The notes under the pieces are model-generated. The model saw only the letters and a list, made by a program, of their open reading frames with translations, did no database searches and was not told where the DNA came from. A DNA stretch of 64,000 nucleotides, from the NCBI RefSeq assembly GCF_921293095.1, contig NC_060251.1, forward strand, positions 64,869,585 to 64,933,584, written 5' to 3'. Shown here in pieces: positions 54,562-64,000 of this stretch. A program made the position numbers and the translations under genes. This DNA is from Ischnura elegans. Lineage: Eukaryota; Arthropoda; Insecta; Odonata; Coenagrionidae. Each line of letters starts with the position of its first letter. The stretch's first letter is position 1.

Positions 54562-54860
54562 TACCCACCACTGACCTCTAGCGCATAGATGGCGAACAGA
54601 TCGTTGTGCGCTCGCTATCTATCCAAGAATGCTCTATTCGAATAAAACGGTGCGTCTAGAGAAGGCAGCCGCTGCACATTGAACGGTCCCTCCCCGCAGC
54701 ACCACTTTCTACGTTCCATCTCGTCGAAAAGCCTCGCGCCACAGTCGGTACATCGGTGCACGCCTTCTTCCCAAAGTGATATCCTCTTCAGCTTGAAGGG
54801 CGCGACGTCGTCCAGTGCCGTTCCTTCCCAATAGGGCCATAGCTAACTCTTCTTTCCTAG
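54562..54860 (-). pseudogene. Helitron N-domain, part before the P insertion
   Basis: Minus-strand frame KRISLWEEGVHRCTDCGARL, FDEMERRKWCCGEGPFNV and LPSLDAPFYSNRAFLD. The CxxCGA...CCG pattern is the zinc motif that opens the Helitron_like_N domain, and the text continues across the P element at 49755. Confidence 0.75.
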
Positions 54861-54949
54861 AACAGCGGGAATGTGCCTCATGGTCTGTAACGGTCTGGTC
54901 CGGATTACGCAACCTATACCTCAGCGGCGTCTGCCGCAATGCCTCCGGA

Positions 54950-55200
54950 TTGCTCACGTGCTGACGACGAACAGCACTCTTGTTAACCTCTGGGTGCTCA
55001 GTGGCGTACTTTTACACGGCTTCCCTATTAACCTCCGGGTGCTCAGTGGCGTACCTCTTAACGGATTCCCTACTCACCTCCGGGTGCTCTGTCGCGTACC
55101 CCTTTAAAGCTTCTCAATGCATTCCTGGATGCTCTTGGCTGTAGCGACGAACTGCCCCCAGGTTCACGTCTGGTTTCTTCGTTGCATATTTCTTTTTGGC
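54950..55200 (-). repeat. 14-residue coding repeat (42 bp) in the Helitron
   Basis: Minus-strand frame contains RYSQEHPGMH, GYATEHPEVSRESVK, RYATEHPEVNREAV and KYATEHPEVNKSAVR in succession, about five units of consensus YATEHPEVNREAVK. The third and fourth units are nearly identical at DNA level, so the array expanded late. Function unknown. Confidence 0.8.
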
Positions 55201-55506
55201 AGCTGCTTACTGATCACCTCTCGTCGTATCGAGTACCTTCGGTCTTCCATGTTTGGCCTCCTTGGGACGACCCTTTTATTTTCCAGTCACAGGAGGAGCA
55301 GCGTGTGGTTTATATTACGGAGTTACCTAATATGTCAACCGGTTTCATGTGTAGCAGATTGTGATCGTGAGTGATGGTGGTCCGTGAATACCTGTAATTT
55401 CTGTAACGCTGATCGTCCTTTGGCTACACGCTGCAATTGTTAAATGTAAGAAGCATAGAGGCCAGTGATGCCTACGTGTGACATACAAACTGGCCCTACC
55501 CTCGAC

Positions 55507-56040
55507 TCAGGTTCGGTAGTCGTGGTCCACCGCGTGAGAGTCGAATAAGTAAATTTCACATCGGCGCCGAAAGGTAACTGAACGGCAACGACCGTTGAAA
55601 ATGAAAAGAATGTCATTTTCAAAATGTGATAGTAGTTTCTCAAGGACAACCGATAGTGACCTGACATATCCCTCGACATCAGAGACAGTAAGCGGATATA
55701 TGCCGTAGTGCACGTCCGATACGTCGATATTGACTACGTTTCCCATTACTTTTAATATCCCGGGTAATTCTTCCGGATAAAGGTAACGTTCTACGCCTCC
55801 GAAGGAATCGCCTCGCAAATTTCTATAGATCCTGTTTCTGCAGAAAAGGAGTGAATTTATTACATCCGTGTTGAAATTTCCACCGATTAAGCCCCACCCT
55901 GCCGCGTAGGAAGAGTTCACAACGCATTGTCCACCTGCACTCCAACCGAAATGTTCGTAGTTGCCCTGATGAAAAGACGCCACAGCAACGCAGGAGAACC
56001 GCCTAGAACGGGTATGCTTCGCGGAAGACAAAAAAGGATA
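55507..56040 (-). pseudogene. Cysteine-peptidase-like ORF of the Helitron
   Basis: The frame 56082-55507 has CVAVASFHQGNYEHFGWSAG then GQCVVNSSYAAGW, ERYLYPEELPGIL, and near the end EIYLFDSHAVDHDYRT; a second frame continues VGPVCMSHVGITGLYASYI. The Gln-Cys of GGQC and the Asp-x-His of FDSHA are spaced as the active site of papain-fold or deubiquitinase-like peptidases I recall next to Helitron replicases. The exact family is uncertain. It is upstream of, and collinear with, the Helitron Rep. Only one frame change is seen, so it is better kept than the Rep-helicase part. Confidence 0.6.
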
Positions 56041-56082
56041 GAGGAGGGGAAATGGTGAGGTGAATATTTTTATACTTAGCAT

Positions 56083-57500
56083 GAATGCTTCGTCGTAAAC
56101 ATGTATTTCGTGGAATCGCCGTCTGATTCTGTGGAGAAAATGAAATATGTTAATGGATGTTGCTCGTAAATGCTGTAAAGTTCACACGAAGTAAGCGCCC
56201 ATTCGTATATGCAAATGTGAAATGAATTAGGCGGTAAGGTTGACCTTCTTTCGTAATAATATATCGACGCAGACTTAGAAAAATGTGCATGACTCAAGTA
56301 ATTACAATTGTAATAACGTAGATACATGTAAATCATATATGAATGAGTAGGTGACGGAGACCTCAGAAGGCAACTATGACGGAATTGCCCGAGATATTGT
56401 ATGAGATGATATTTGAGCACGGTGGATATGGTGGCATTGATAACAATGACCATTATGAGATATCACCACCAGTTCACCTGAGGTTCAGTGTGGTGAATTG
56501 TACACCCGAGAATTGCCCCTTCTCACACGGACAATGCTGCTGCATTTCCCTTGATCAGTGAACTGGATATGTCTCGTCATAAGTAAGCTCACTTTTATCA
56601 AGGGAATCATAGGAGAGTGACAGTGAATGCGTTACACTCGATTACTGATATGTAAACGACGTTTCGAGCTTACTTGGCCCACACTTACACTTCCCCCACT
56701 CCACATGTTTAAAACATCCCCCTACGCCGCAGGACACAACAATCGACTACACCTCCCCCGTCCGCCGTCAGAAGTGACCTTGATTGGTCCTCCTAATTTA
56801 GACATCTAGGTCAGGAGACTAATAGAATGTTTTAAAGAAAGTTCAACCGTAAATATCAAGGGATGCAATGGCAATCTTCAATGGTTAATTTGGATGAATA
56901 TCTCATTCAATGTAAATAATTGTGATGAGGATGCAGTAATTGAAAATATTATTATGAATTAACTCTCTCGCAGTTTAGTTACATAAATATGAATAAACTC
57001 TCGCGAGAGTTTAGGTACGAAATGAGAATGAGTATATGGATTGCGGATGTAATCCCCTTCCGTAATAACTTTTTAACTGAACTTACCTGCGTTTAACTTT
57101 TATAAACAATCCCCCCAAAATGGTGCTGGATCAGAATTGCACACTATTTACCAAGATCAGAATCATAATAGCATTTCATAATATTCAAACCAAGCATTCC
57201 TATTAGAAATCTACAATTTCTTTTCATAATTTAGAACTAACGACAACCGTTTATTAACAATACATGCAAGCTAAGATCAGAATATAAGTACAAGTGAAAT
57301 AGGTGACAAGAAAATCAGATGAGACTTAAAGTAATGCAGGAAAGGGGGACAAATTTCTGGGACCACGGAAACTACTATGAAGGAATGAATGATACAATTC
57401 TTTCAAGCTGCAGATTACCGATTTAAAGCATAATAAATTAAATATCTTAATAATTAAACTTTATAATTTCCCTTGTGAAACAACACAGTTTTAAAATGAA
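56083..57500. other. No gene recognised
   Basis: AT-rich. Frames at 56076-56453 (-) and 56376-56561 (+) overlap and show no motif. CTCTCGCGAGAG near 56998-57009 is a short palindrome. The upstream border of the Helitron should be near the left edge of this stretch. Confidence 0.45.
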
Positions 57501-57510
57501 TTCAAAAGAA

Positions 57511-59130
57511 TCAGGGTTTCATAATTAATTTTAGGAAACAATGAATAGCTAATGAATGCATGTTATTTGCCGGAGCTAAATCTAATGGTAGGATTACCAA
57601 ATTTTTCCTCAAGTTTTCATTCTCCAAGCCCTTGCACAATGCTATCATCTGCGCATCATTAAACACCGGCAGGATTGTAGATAGGCACTTTAAATCCTCA
57701 TCATTTCCATTACTGCCATTCCCTCGTGGCTGCGCCAGGAGTTGCCCCTTCAGGCTTTTTACTTCATATTTGAGGGCTTGCACTTCCTTCAATACCTCTT
57801 TGAACATCACTGCAAAAAAAGATTGAATCAAGTTTTACCTCTTGGACAAGCCTTCCCAAGTACAAGATATCCCGGTGGCAATAAATGTTTTGGCTAAATG
57901 CCGCAGCCAGCGTGCAAGACGTAGAAAAAAATTCCCGCACTTTAACTGTTACTGACAACGTAATGCTCTTTATGAAGCAATTTCTTTGAACATTACTGCA
58001 AAAAAATTGAATCAAGTTTTACCTCTTGGGCAAGCCTTCCCAAGTACAAGATATCCCGGTGGCAATAAATGTTTTGGCTCGATGCCGCAGCCAGCGTGCA
58101 AGACGTAGAAAAAAATTCCCGCACTTTAACTGTTACTGACAACGTAATGCTCTTTATGAAGTCATTTGAAACAGGCAGATTAAATGCTCTTCGTTGTCAT
58201 TACTACTATTCCTCCATGACTGTGCCAGGAGTTGCCCCTTCAGGTTCCTTACCTCATATTTGAAGTACTGCACCTCCTTCAGTACCGCTTTTAACATTAC
58301 TGCAAAAAAACTGAATCTAGTTTCAACCCTTCGGCAAGCCTGTACAGGAGGCACCCCCCTGCCACGAGGGCTGGTTTGGTAGAATTAAGGCTTTTAGCAA
58401 TCCTAATGATGAGGGATTGTGCCCAAATGCAAGATATCCAGGTAGCAATAAATTTTCGAATAAATGCCGCAGCCAGCGTGCAAAACGTATAAAAAAATTC
58501 CCGCACTCTTAGTGACAACGTAAAGTAATGCTCTTTATGAAGCCATTTGAAACCACACAAAAAACATATTTACCATGTAAATATTCCAGTAAAGTCTCAC
58601 CCTTGGAGGCATTAACTAGTTTTCCCTTTCCTTCCTCTCCAGTTGGAAGTACACCCGAAGGGAAGCTAGGAACCGCAACTCTTGAGACAGGCTGGATGCC
58701 CCTCACTTTTTTGTCACTACCCCATCTTAAAATCGCTCGGGTCGCGCTATTTTTCTTATATTTCCCTCCAACTCTTGTTCCGTTTCAGATGTTGGACAGA
58801 TATTCGGCTTGAGAAGCTTTCTTCAATGCACCCCTGAAGAAACTTTAAAGAAGGCATAGAAATTCTTCATTACTTTCTTTTTTATGATTTTAAATGGGTT
58901 CTTTGATGTATGTAGGGGTACTTGCCAGACTGTGCCAATACTCCTCGGAGCTGCTGTACTTCCTAATCTTCCTTGGGCTTATCCACATTGATTATCGCGT
59001 ACTTTACTGCCTTTTTACTAAGACGTGTAGGCCACAGCAGCCAATTACCCACGGAGCCACATACGGGGAAAACACTCCAGTGTCATCAATAAATTCCCCC
59101 ACAACGTATTTTTTCTGTTCCATTTTCCTG
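57511..59130 (-). pseudogene. N-terminal and middle part of a BEN/DUF4806-like gene, with internal duplications
   Basis: The minus strand starts MEQKKYVVGEFIDDTGVF near 59122, then WPTRLSKKAVKYAIINVDKP with a frame change. An exon at about 58800-58560 reads RWGSDKKVRGIQPVSR to ETLLEYLHG and ends at GTAAAT. A coiled-coil exon VLKEVQALKYEVKSLKGQLL occurs at 57700-57830 and again, diverged, at 58185-58315. After the first comes ILPVFNDAQMIALCKGLENE. The KYVVxEF...WP start and the L(K/R)xQLL coil are known from insect BEN/DUF4806-type proteins. Tandem partial duplications and frame breaks suggest a decayed gene, but a multi-exon functional gene is possible. Confidence 0.5.
57827..58169. repeat. 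Recent ~160-bp tandem duplication in the BEN-like gene
   Basis: 57827-57992 and 58008-58169 differ at only a few bases (for example CTTGGACAAG versus CTTGGGCAAG). A third diverged copy is at 58425-58548. Each unit is intron plus the edge of the coiled-coil exon. Confidence 0.9.
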
Positions 59131-59453
59131 GAAATTTAAAAATGTCTGACCCATGCACATTTAAATTGAAATAAATGACTAAGTAACTTCAAAGCATACG
59201 CTCAAAAACAAAACAATTCATTAGGGCAAACACTTTATGATATTGCTTTTAAGCAGGCATAACACATTTAACTACCCAGCAAAGAAAAACTGATTTCCAT
59301 CAGATTTGAAGCTGATTTCCAACAGGTTTGACGCACTGATTTCCATCTGGTTTGAATCTGTTTTGAAAATTGAAACAGCTGGAAAGCAGTTGGAAGACAG
59401 TTGGAAAGGTCCAATATGGCGGCTGTTTTCCCACTCATTTCCTCCACGGGTGG

Positions 59454-59660
59454 TTTGAATCTGATTTCCACCATTCGACAGATTTGAATCTGGTTTCCAC
59501 CGTTCAACAGATTTGAATCTCGTTTCCCTATGTTAACTACTTTGAATCTGATTTTCACCATCCTACAGGTTTGAATCTGGTTTTCCCATTTTTGCTACTG
59601 TGAATCTGATGTCCACCTTCTTACCGAGTTGAATCCAGTTTACAACTAGATTCTCACCAC
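59454..59660. repeat. 29-bp minisatellite, about seven units
   Basis: TTTGAATCTGGTTTCCACC recurs with starts at 59454, 59483, 59512 and 59541 and more diverged copies to about 59660. Degenerate relatives extend left to about 59285. Confidence 0.85.
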
Positions 59661-59939
59661 CTACGAGTTACTTCCACTTATAAAATCCACAGATGAACTA
59701 AGCAGTACTCACCCAACTTTCATATAGAATCCCCGCCTTCAATCTATTATTACACTCGGCAAAACAATCACGCCTTAACGATAAGGGAGTAACTTGACTG
59801 CATTAACTTAACGCAAGTATTGCATTACAATAAAATAACATATTCTCGTTACACATTTATTCGGAAATGCCTAAGTAAACAATGTAAACATAATAAAAGC
59901 AGTCACAATTTATACATTGTATGCAATTTAATAAGAATT

Positions 59940-60640
59940 TTCGCAGTTATCCTCCAACCCTTCAAATAACCTCCGCACGTCCGCGGGGATGTCGCCAGTC
60001 TTCATGGTGGCTGCAGCGGACCTTAAATAACAAAACACCCAATCAATTTCAAATTTGGATGAAACGGACTTAGGCTTGCGGCGAGCAAGACCTTATATTA
60101 CCAATCATTTTGAATGAACTGTACTTCTTTCATTGTATAAAGTAATGAGTAATAATTCTTCTTGAAATATAACTTACTCAGTCCATTTTCGGGGGTAGCT
60201 ATATTTCTTTCCCTCCCCCCGCTGAGCATATATTCTAAGATTCCCAACCAATTTATTAAAAGTGGAAGCCACCGCTGGAGTGGGCATCCCCGGACATTTG
60301 AACTTCACGATCACTCTGAAATAAAGTAGAGTTACGTAAACACCACAAACAAAATCGCACGCATCTTTATGATTGAGAAATAATAATGAATAAGTGGCAA
60401 CCTTATATGGCAGAAAAATAGAAAGTACTCAAGTTCCACGGCACTCAAGGTGTCCTTGTCTGCGGCCGGGAGTCCACCTTTCTCTGCGCCAAGCCGGTGG
60501 CCGAGTGGCTCATCCCTTTTAATTCCAGCAGCAACTGCCGCTGCATTTTGGCCGGATTCCCCGCTGCGGAATGTACGACTCTAACCTTCGAATTCCTTCC
60601 TATGTTCACTTTGTACCCTGGGTACAGAACAACCTGAAAG
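59940..60640 (-). pseudogene. C-terminal BEN-domain exons of a second gene copy
   Basis: The exon at about 60635-60430 (after TTTCAG) reads VVLYPGYKVNIGRNSKVRVV, HSAAGNPAKMQRQLLLELKG and SATGLAQRK. With one frame change it then reads LPAADKDTLSAVELE. The exon at about 60318-60185 (after TTTCAG, before GTAAG) reads VIVKFKCPGMPTPAVASTFN then KLVGNLRIYAQRGEGKKYSY. Together these look like a BEN domain split over two exons. A last exon near 60025 gives MKTGDIPADVRRLFEGLEDN and a stop. BEN domains bind DNA in chromatin proteins. The piece lies upstream of the N-terminal part at 57.5-59.1 kb, so two gene copies in tandem are implied. Confidence 0.5.
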
Positions 60641-61334
60641 ATAGGCATGAGTAATTGAGTAAATTCATTTTAAGGCACTATATACGGCAATATGCCTTCA
60701 AGACAATGGCTTGCTCCCCGCACGGGGGGAGGAGAGTTATCTCTTCCTTTGGGGAGTCGCGCCCCCACAGACCCGAGCACACCGAGGAGACAAGCTCGTA
60801 AAAAAACCCCGTCGCTCGCTCGGATAGTGTCCAGACAGCATGTGACTGCTGCTCTGAGTAGCCGTAACATCTGGCGTCCAGAATCACCCACGTGTTTGCC
60901 GTGCGTGGAGACCCGTACGTGGGGGAGAAGGGGATCCTGGTGGGTGAGCTCTCCGGAACCCAGCTGGGCGTCGGATACCCGGTATGGGCCGGAGTTATAC
61001 ACCCCACTTCGGCCCTGGATTCCCCGCAAAACGGGCGGCCGAGAAGAGCCCAGCTCGGTCAATCGGCTCCTGGCGGCTGGGGAGCTTGGCGGCTCCTTCC
61101 GAGCGTACGTCAGGACGGGTTAGTGCTGGAGATATGGGGGTCTCCGTAGGGCGGCTGAAGGCGTGTGGGTTCGGAAGGCCCCCGCGCTGGAGGTTCTAAC
61201 CCGAAAGAGACCCCCTTTCGAAGGTTCCTATGTCCCTTGGGTAGCCCTGGCGACCACACCGAATCTCGGTGTGGCGTCCCGAATGTGTGGCTCCGTGGTG
61301 GGTGGGGAGCCCAGGGGATGAAATATAACGTAGT

Positions 61335-62291
61335 ATGGAGTCTGAAATCCTTCCTCCACCAAAGAGATCCCGCCCGGACACGGGCGGAGGAGAACAGTTA
61401 TTCGAAAGAGCAAAACGGTTTCTGTCATTGAAATGCTCCAAGGACGGCGAAAATTTGAAAAAGCTTTCTCCCTTCTTCATTAAAAAAGCACTTCAAGCCA
61501 TCATTCCAGGAGAGCCAAACTCAGTAAAGAAACTTAGAGATGGTTCCCTATTAATCGAAACAGCCAATAACGTACAAGCCGAAAAATTGTTAAAAGTAGA
61601 AAAGTTGCACGATATACCAATCGATGTCGAGATCCATCGTACTTTAAATACATCTAGGGGTGTGATCAGCCACTACGACCTACTATATGTCGAACCAGAC
61701 GAAATTAAGAAGGAGATGGCTTCCCAGGGTGTCATTGATTGTCGACGACTTACAACAAAGCGTAACGGTGAAGTGATTAATACTACCTCGGTAATCCTCC
61801 CGTTCGGTTTGGATAAAATCCCGAGCAAAGTCTACCTAGGCTATGAATCGGTACCTGTGAGACCTTTCTTTCCCAACCCGATGCGTTGCTTTCAATGCCA
61901 AAAATTCGGCCACATCGCACCGCGATGTGAGGGCAAGAACACCTGCCCGCGCTGTGGCAAGGACAAGCATGACGGTGAGAAATGTTCATCGGAGCCTTAC
62001 TGCGTCAACTGCGAGGGCACGCATCCATCGTACTCCCGAGATTGTCCCGTCATGAAAGATGAAAGGAGGATAATGGAAATAAAGACCCTGGAAAGAATCC
62101 CCTACTCCGAGGCACGAATGAAATACCGGTCACAGATGGCCCCAACATTTTCAAAATCGTATTCGCAAATAGTCGCAACCACCACTAAAAAAACTACATG
62201 TACCATCTCTACTCAGACTTATAATGATTTTCGCATTGAGAGCACGAAGATGCCCACACGAGAACAAAAAAAAAACAGAAAAGCAAATTAA
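61335..62291 (+). CDS. LINE copy 2 ORF1, intact
   Basis: 318 residues, MESEILPPPKRSRPD... through three CCHC knuckles (CFQCQKFGHIAPRC, CPRCGKDKHDGEKC, CVNCEGTHPSYSRDC) to NRKAN. The stop seen in copy 1 is TCG here. The same run of ten A (62266-62275) precedes the end, and a basic frame continues one phase over. It is the RNA-binding chaperone of the LINE particle. The start was chosen by identity with copy 1 and the position after the 5' UTR. Confidence 0.92.
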   Translation: MESEILPPPKRSRPDTGGGEQLFERAKRFLSLKCSKDGENLKKLSPFFIKKALQAIIPGEPNSVKKLRDGSLLIETANNVQAEKLLKVEKLHDIPIDVEIHRTLNTSRGVISHYDLLYVEPDEIKKEMASQGVIDCRRLTTKRNGEVINTTSVILPFGLDKIPSKVYLGYESVPVRPFFPNPMRCFQCQKFGHIAPRCEGKNTCPRCGKDKHDGEKCSSEPYCVNCEGTHPSYSRDCPVMKDERRIMEIKTLERIPYSEARMKYRSQMAPTFSKSYSQIVATTTKKTTCTISTQTYNDFRIESTKMPTREQKKNRKAN

Positions 62292-62582
62292 TAAAGTCAC
62301 AGACAGGAAAAGTCATTCTAAGGCGGTTTCCCCTAAGAAAAACCCAAAATCTACTTCTGAGGATGGTGGGAATAAGCGGGATAAAACACCCCACCCACAT
62401 CCTCTAAAGATGCACAATATGATGCCATGGAAGAAGACCTCTGTGTCTCGGACACAGAAGTGTTCCAGGCCAGGATAAAGCAGAGGAAACAGCGGTTAAA
62501 ACGTTGATCCTCCGCTCACTGTGTACATACGTACATTTCCAGATTTTAACCTATTTATTTATTTATTTTAACAATTTAAACC

Positions 62583-64000
62583 ATGTATTTTATTCTACAA
62601 TGGAATATGAATGGTTTTTATAGGCACAAGGAGGAGCTGGTTGTTTTAATTAGAGACTATAACTCCGTCTGCATCTGCCTGCTAGAGACGCATTTTAAGC
62701 TGACAGACAAGACCGTTTTAAAAGGTTTTAATTTTTTTAGACTTGACGACACCAGTGGTCAGCGAGCCCAGGGTGGAGTGGCAATTGCTATTCGGGAGGC
62801 CCTATACACCTCACGAGTGCAATTGAACACTCCGCTGCAGGCAATTGCAGTGACAGTACACGCACCCGAGGCAATTACTCTCTGCAACGTATATCTGCCG
62901 GAAGGTGCACCTGTGAGTCGAGTTAACTTAGAATCCCTCGTCCGCCAGCTACCTCGACCCTATATTTTAATGGGTGACTTCAACGCACACGACACCCTAT
63001 GGGGTAGCACAAGAACTCAGTGCAATCAAAGGGGACACATAGTTACAAATTTTATCAATGACCTTAACTTGTTTTTACTAAACACCGGTGAAAAAACTCG
63101 ATTCAACAGCTTCAAAGGTACCTTCTCGTATATCGACTTAAGTATTTCGACGGGTGGCCTAATGCGTAGGCTTGAGTGGTCCCTACATAAAGATTTATGC
63201 GGTAGCGATCACTACCCTATTTTAATTACTAAAGGTGGCGATTTTATCCACCGTTCAACTCAACCAAGCAGTTGGGTTATCCGCAAGGCCAATTGGTCTC
63301 TTTTTTAAAGAAAATTTTATTTTAACCACGACGACAATGTGCATGGTGTGAGGAACATAAAAGTACTCACAGATAACATTCTAGAAGCCGCAAATTCCAC
63401 CGTACCCCGTTCTAAATGCAAATCTCACAGGCCCACAGTCCCTTGGTGGAACGAGGAGTGCGCAAAAGCTATACAGGTGCGAAAGAGGGCACTCCGAATA
63501 TTTAGCAAATATCCTACGGCGACAAATCTCACCGCCTTCCGGCGCCTCAGAGCGAAAGCTCGGCAAGTGGTTAGGGAGGCCAAGAAAGCTTCATGGGAGG
63601 AGTTTGTGTGTTTTTTATAAACCACAGGACTCCCATATCCGACATATGGAGAAAGGTTAAAAGCATCTCTGGCTCTAACCACAACCTTGCAGTTTCATCC
63701 CTGAAGGAGACTGACCGAGTCTTGACGACACCTCCCGAAATAAGCGAGTGCTTCGGACGTCGACTTGCGTAGACGAGTTGTAACGGCAGCTACGACGAAC
63801 CATTTAGGACACTGAAAGAACAGAATGAGACGATACCTCTTACCTTTAACCCGAGAGACTCTGGCGAGGTTTACAACGACCCCTTTTCTCTGTGGGAGTT
63901 GACCTCCGCCATCCTCGAATCCCGTGACGGCTCACCAGGAATAGATACGGTGCATAACGCTTTTCTAAGAAATCTTCCCAAAGAAGCACTCCCCCATATG
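62583..64000 (+). pseudogene. LINE copy 2 ORF2, broken and partial
   Basis: MYFILQWNMNGFYRHKEELV opens the endonuclease domain, complete to GSDHYPI. The frame breaks near 63306, where copy 1 TTTTTAAAAG is TTTTTTAAAG, again near 63615 in a T-run, and a GAG to TAG change is seen near 63770. Reverse transcriptase and RNase H lie beyond the window. Unlike copy 1, this ORF2 cannot make the full protein. Confidence 0.9.

Larger units (their letters stand above)
47114..56082 (-). mobile_element. Helitron, broken and nested
   Basis: Minus-strand fragments occur in Helitron order: a cysteine-peptidase-like ORF (56.0-55.5 kb), a 14-residue repeat region (55.2-54.95), a CxxC zinc motif and the Helitron N domain (54.9-54.56 and 49.75-48.9), Rep with its HUH motif (48.75-48.3) and helicase pieces (48.33-47.86 and 47.31-47.15). 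A P element (49764-54553) and a LINE piece (47317-47861) are inserted. Part of Rep and the first helicase motifs are deleted near 48320. The Helitron TC and CTRR ends were not identified, so both borders are approximate. Confidence 0.85.
60714..64000 (+). mobile_element. I-group LINE, copy 2, cut by the window end
   Basis: From CTCCCCGCACGGGG onward it matches copy 1 (40740) at roughly 98% by eye through 5' UTR, ORF1 and much of ORF2. The 3' part lies beyond 64000. It is inserted upstream of the BEN-domain exons. The target duplication cannot be checked without the 3' end. Confidence 0.93.

Noticed and set aside
59268-59561. 97-codon minus-strand frame
   Set aside because: Translation of a 29-bp minisatellite.

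Overview
This is a eukaryotic nuclear window, most likely from an insect or another arthropod with a large, transposon-rich, AT-rich genome. The evidence is intron-containing genes with GT/AG junctions, an intron of about 6 kb, and a mixture of piggyBac, pogo/Tigger, P, hAT, Helitron, Penelope-like and I-type LINE sequences. I cannot name the species. No bacterial genes, tRNA, rRNA or CRISPR arrays were seen.

Layout. (1) 1-6.75 kb is pure transposon debris. It holds an 11-bp-based minisatellite with palindromes, the 3' end of a pogo/Tigger element, and one piggyBac (1669-5183) inserted inside an older piggyBac (1465-6743). (2) 8.2-12.3 kb, minus strand, is a complete three-exon PIN4 (parvulin, Par14) gene with a 1.3-kb fold-back element in intron 1. 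(3) 12.86-32.83 kb, plus strand, is ACOT9, a mitochondrial acyl-CoA thioesterase with two hotdog domains. It is divergent from PIN4 across a 574-bp shared upstream region. Nine exons are read; only the junction after exon 1 is uncertain. Its introns carry a fold-back element with TA duplications, a hAT MITE, a Penelope-like fragment, pogo remnants, two related 1.9-2.0-kb Tigger-type deletion derivatives in opposite orientation, and several MITEs. (4) 32.8-38 kb is 3' UTR or intergenic sequence with little visible content. (5) 38.8-46.6 kb, minus strand, holds a piggyBac fragment and a MADF-domain gene. The MADF intron is split by a nearly intact 5.7-kb I-group LINE (ORF2 open for 1233 codons) that landed exactly on the splice donor. 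(6) 46.9-56.1 kb is a Helitron on the minus strand, cut by two 5'-truncated LINE pieces and by a 4.8-kb P-type transposon with near-perfect structure (28-bp terminal repeats, 8-bp target duplication). (7) 57.5-60.65 kb, minus strand, holds pieces of a BEN-type gene family with internal tandem duplications. (8) 60.7 kb to the end is a second, very similar copy of the LINE, with an intact ORF1 and a damaged ORF2, running off the window.

The host content is therefore PIN4, ACOT9, a MADF gene and a BEN-like gene or gene family. Everything else recognised is mobile DNA, much of it nested, which allows relative dating: old piggyBac before young piggyBac; the Helitron before both the LINE pieces and the P element; the MADF gene before LINE copy 1. 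All identifications are by eye from translated motifs; no database search was run.
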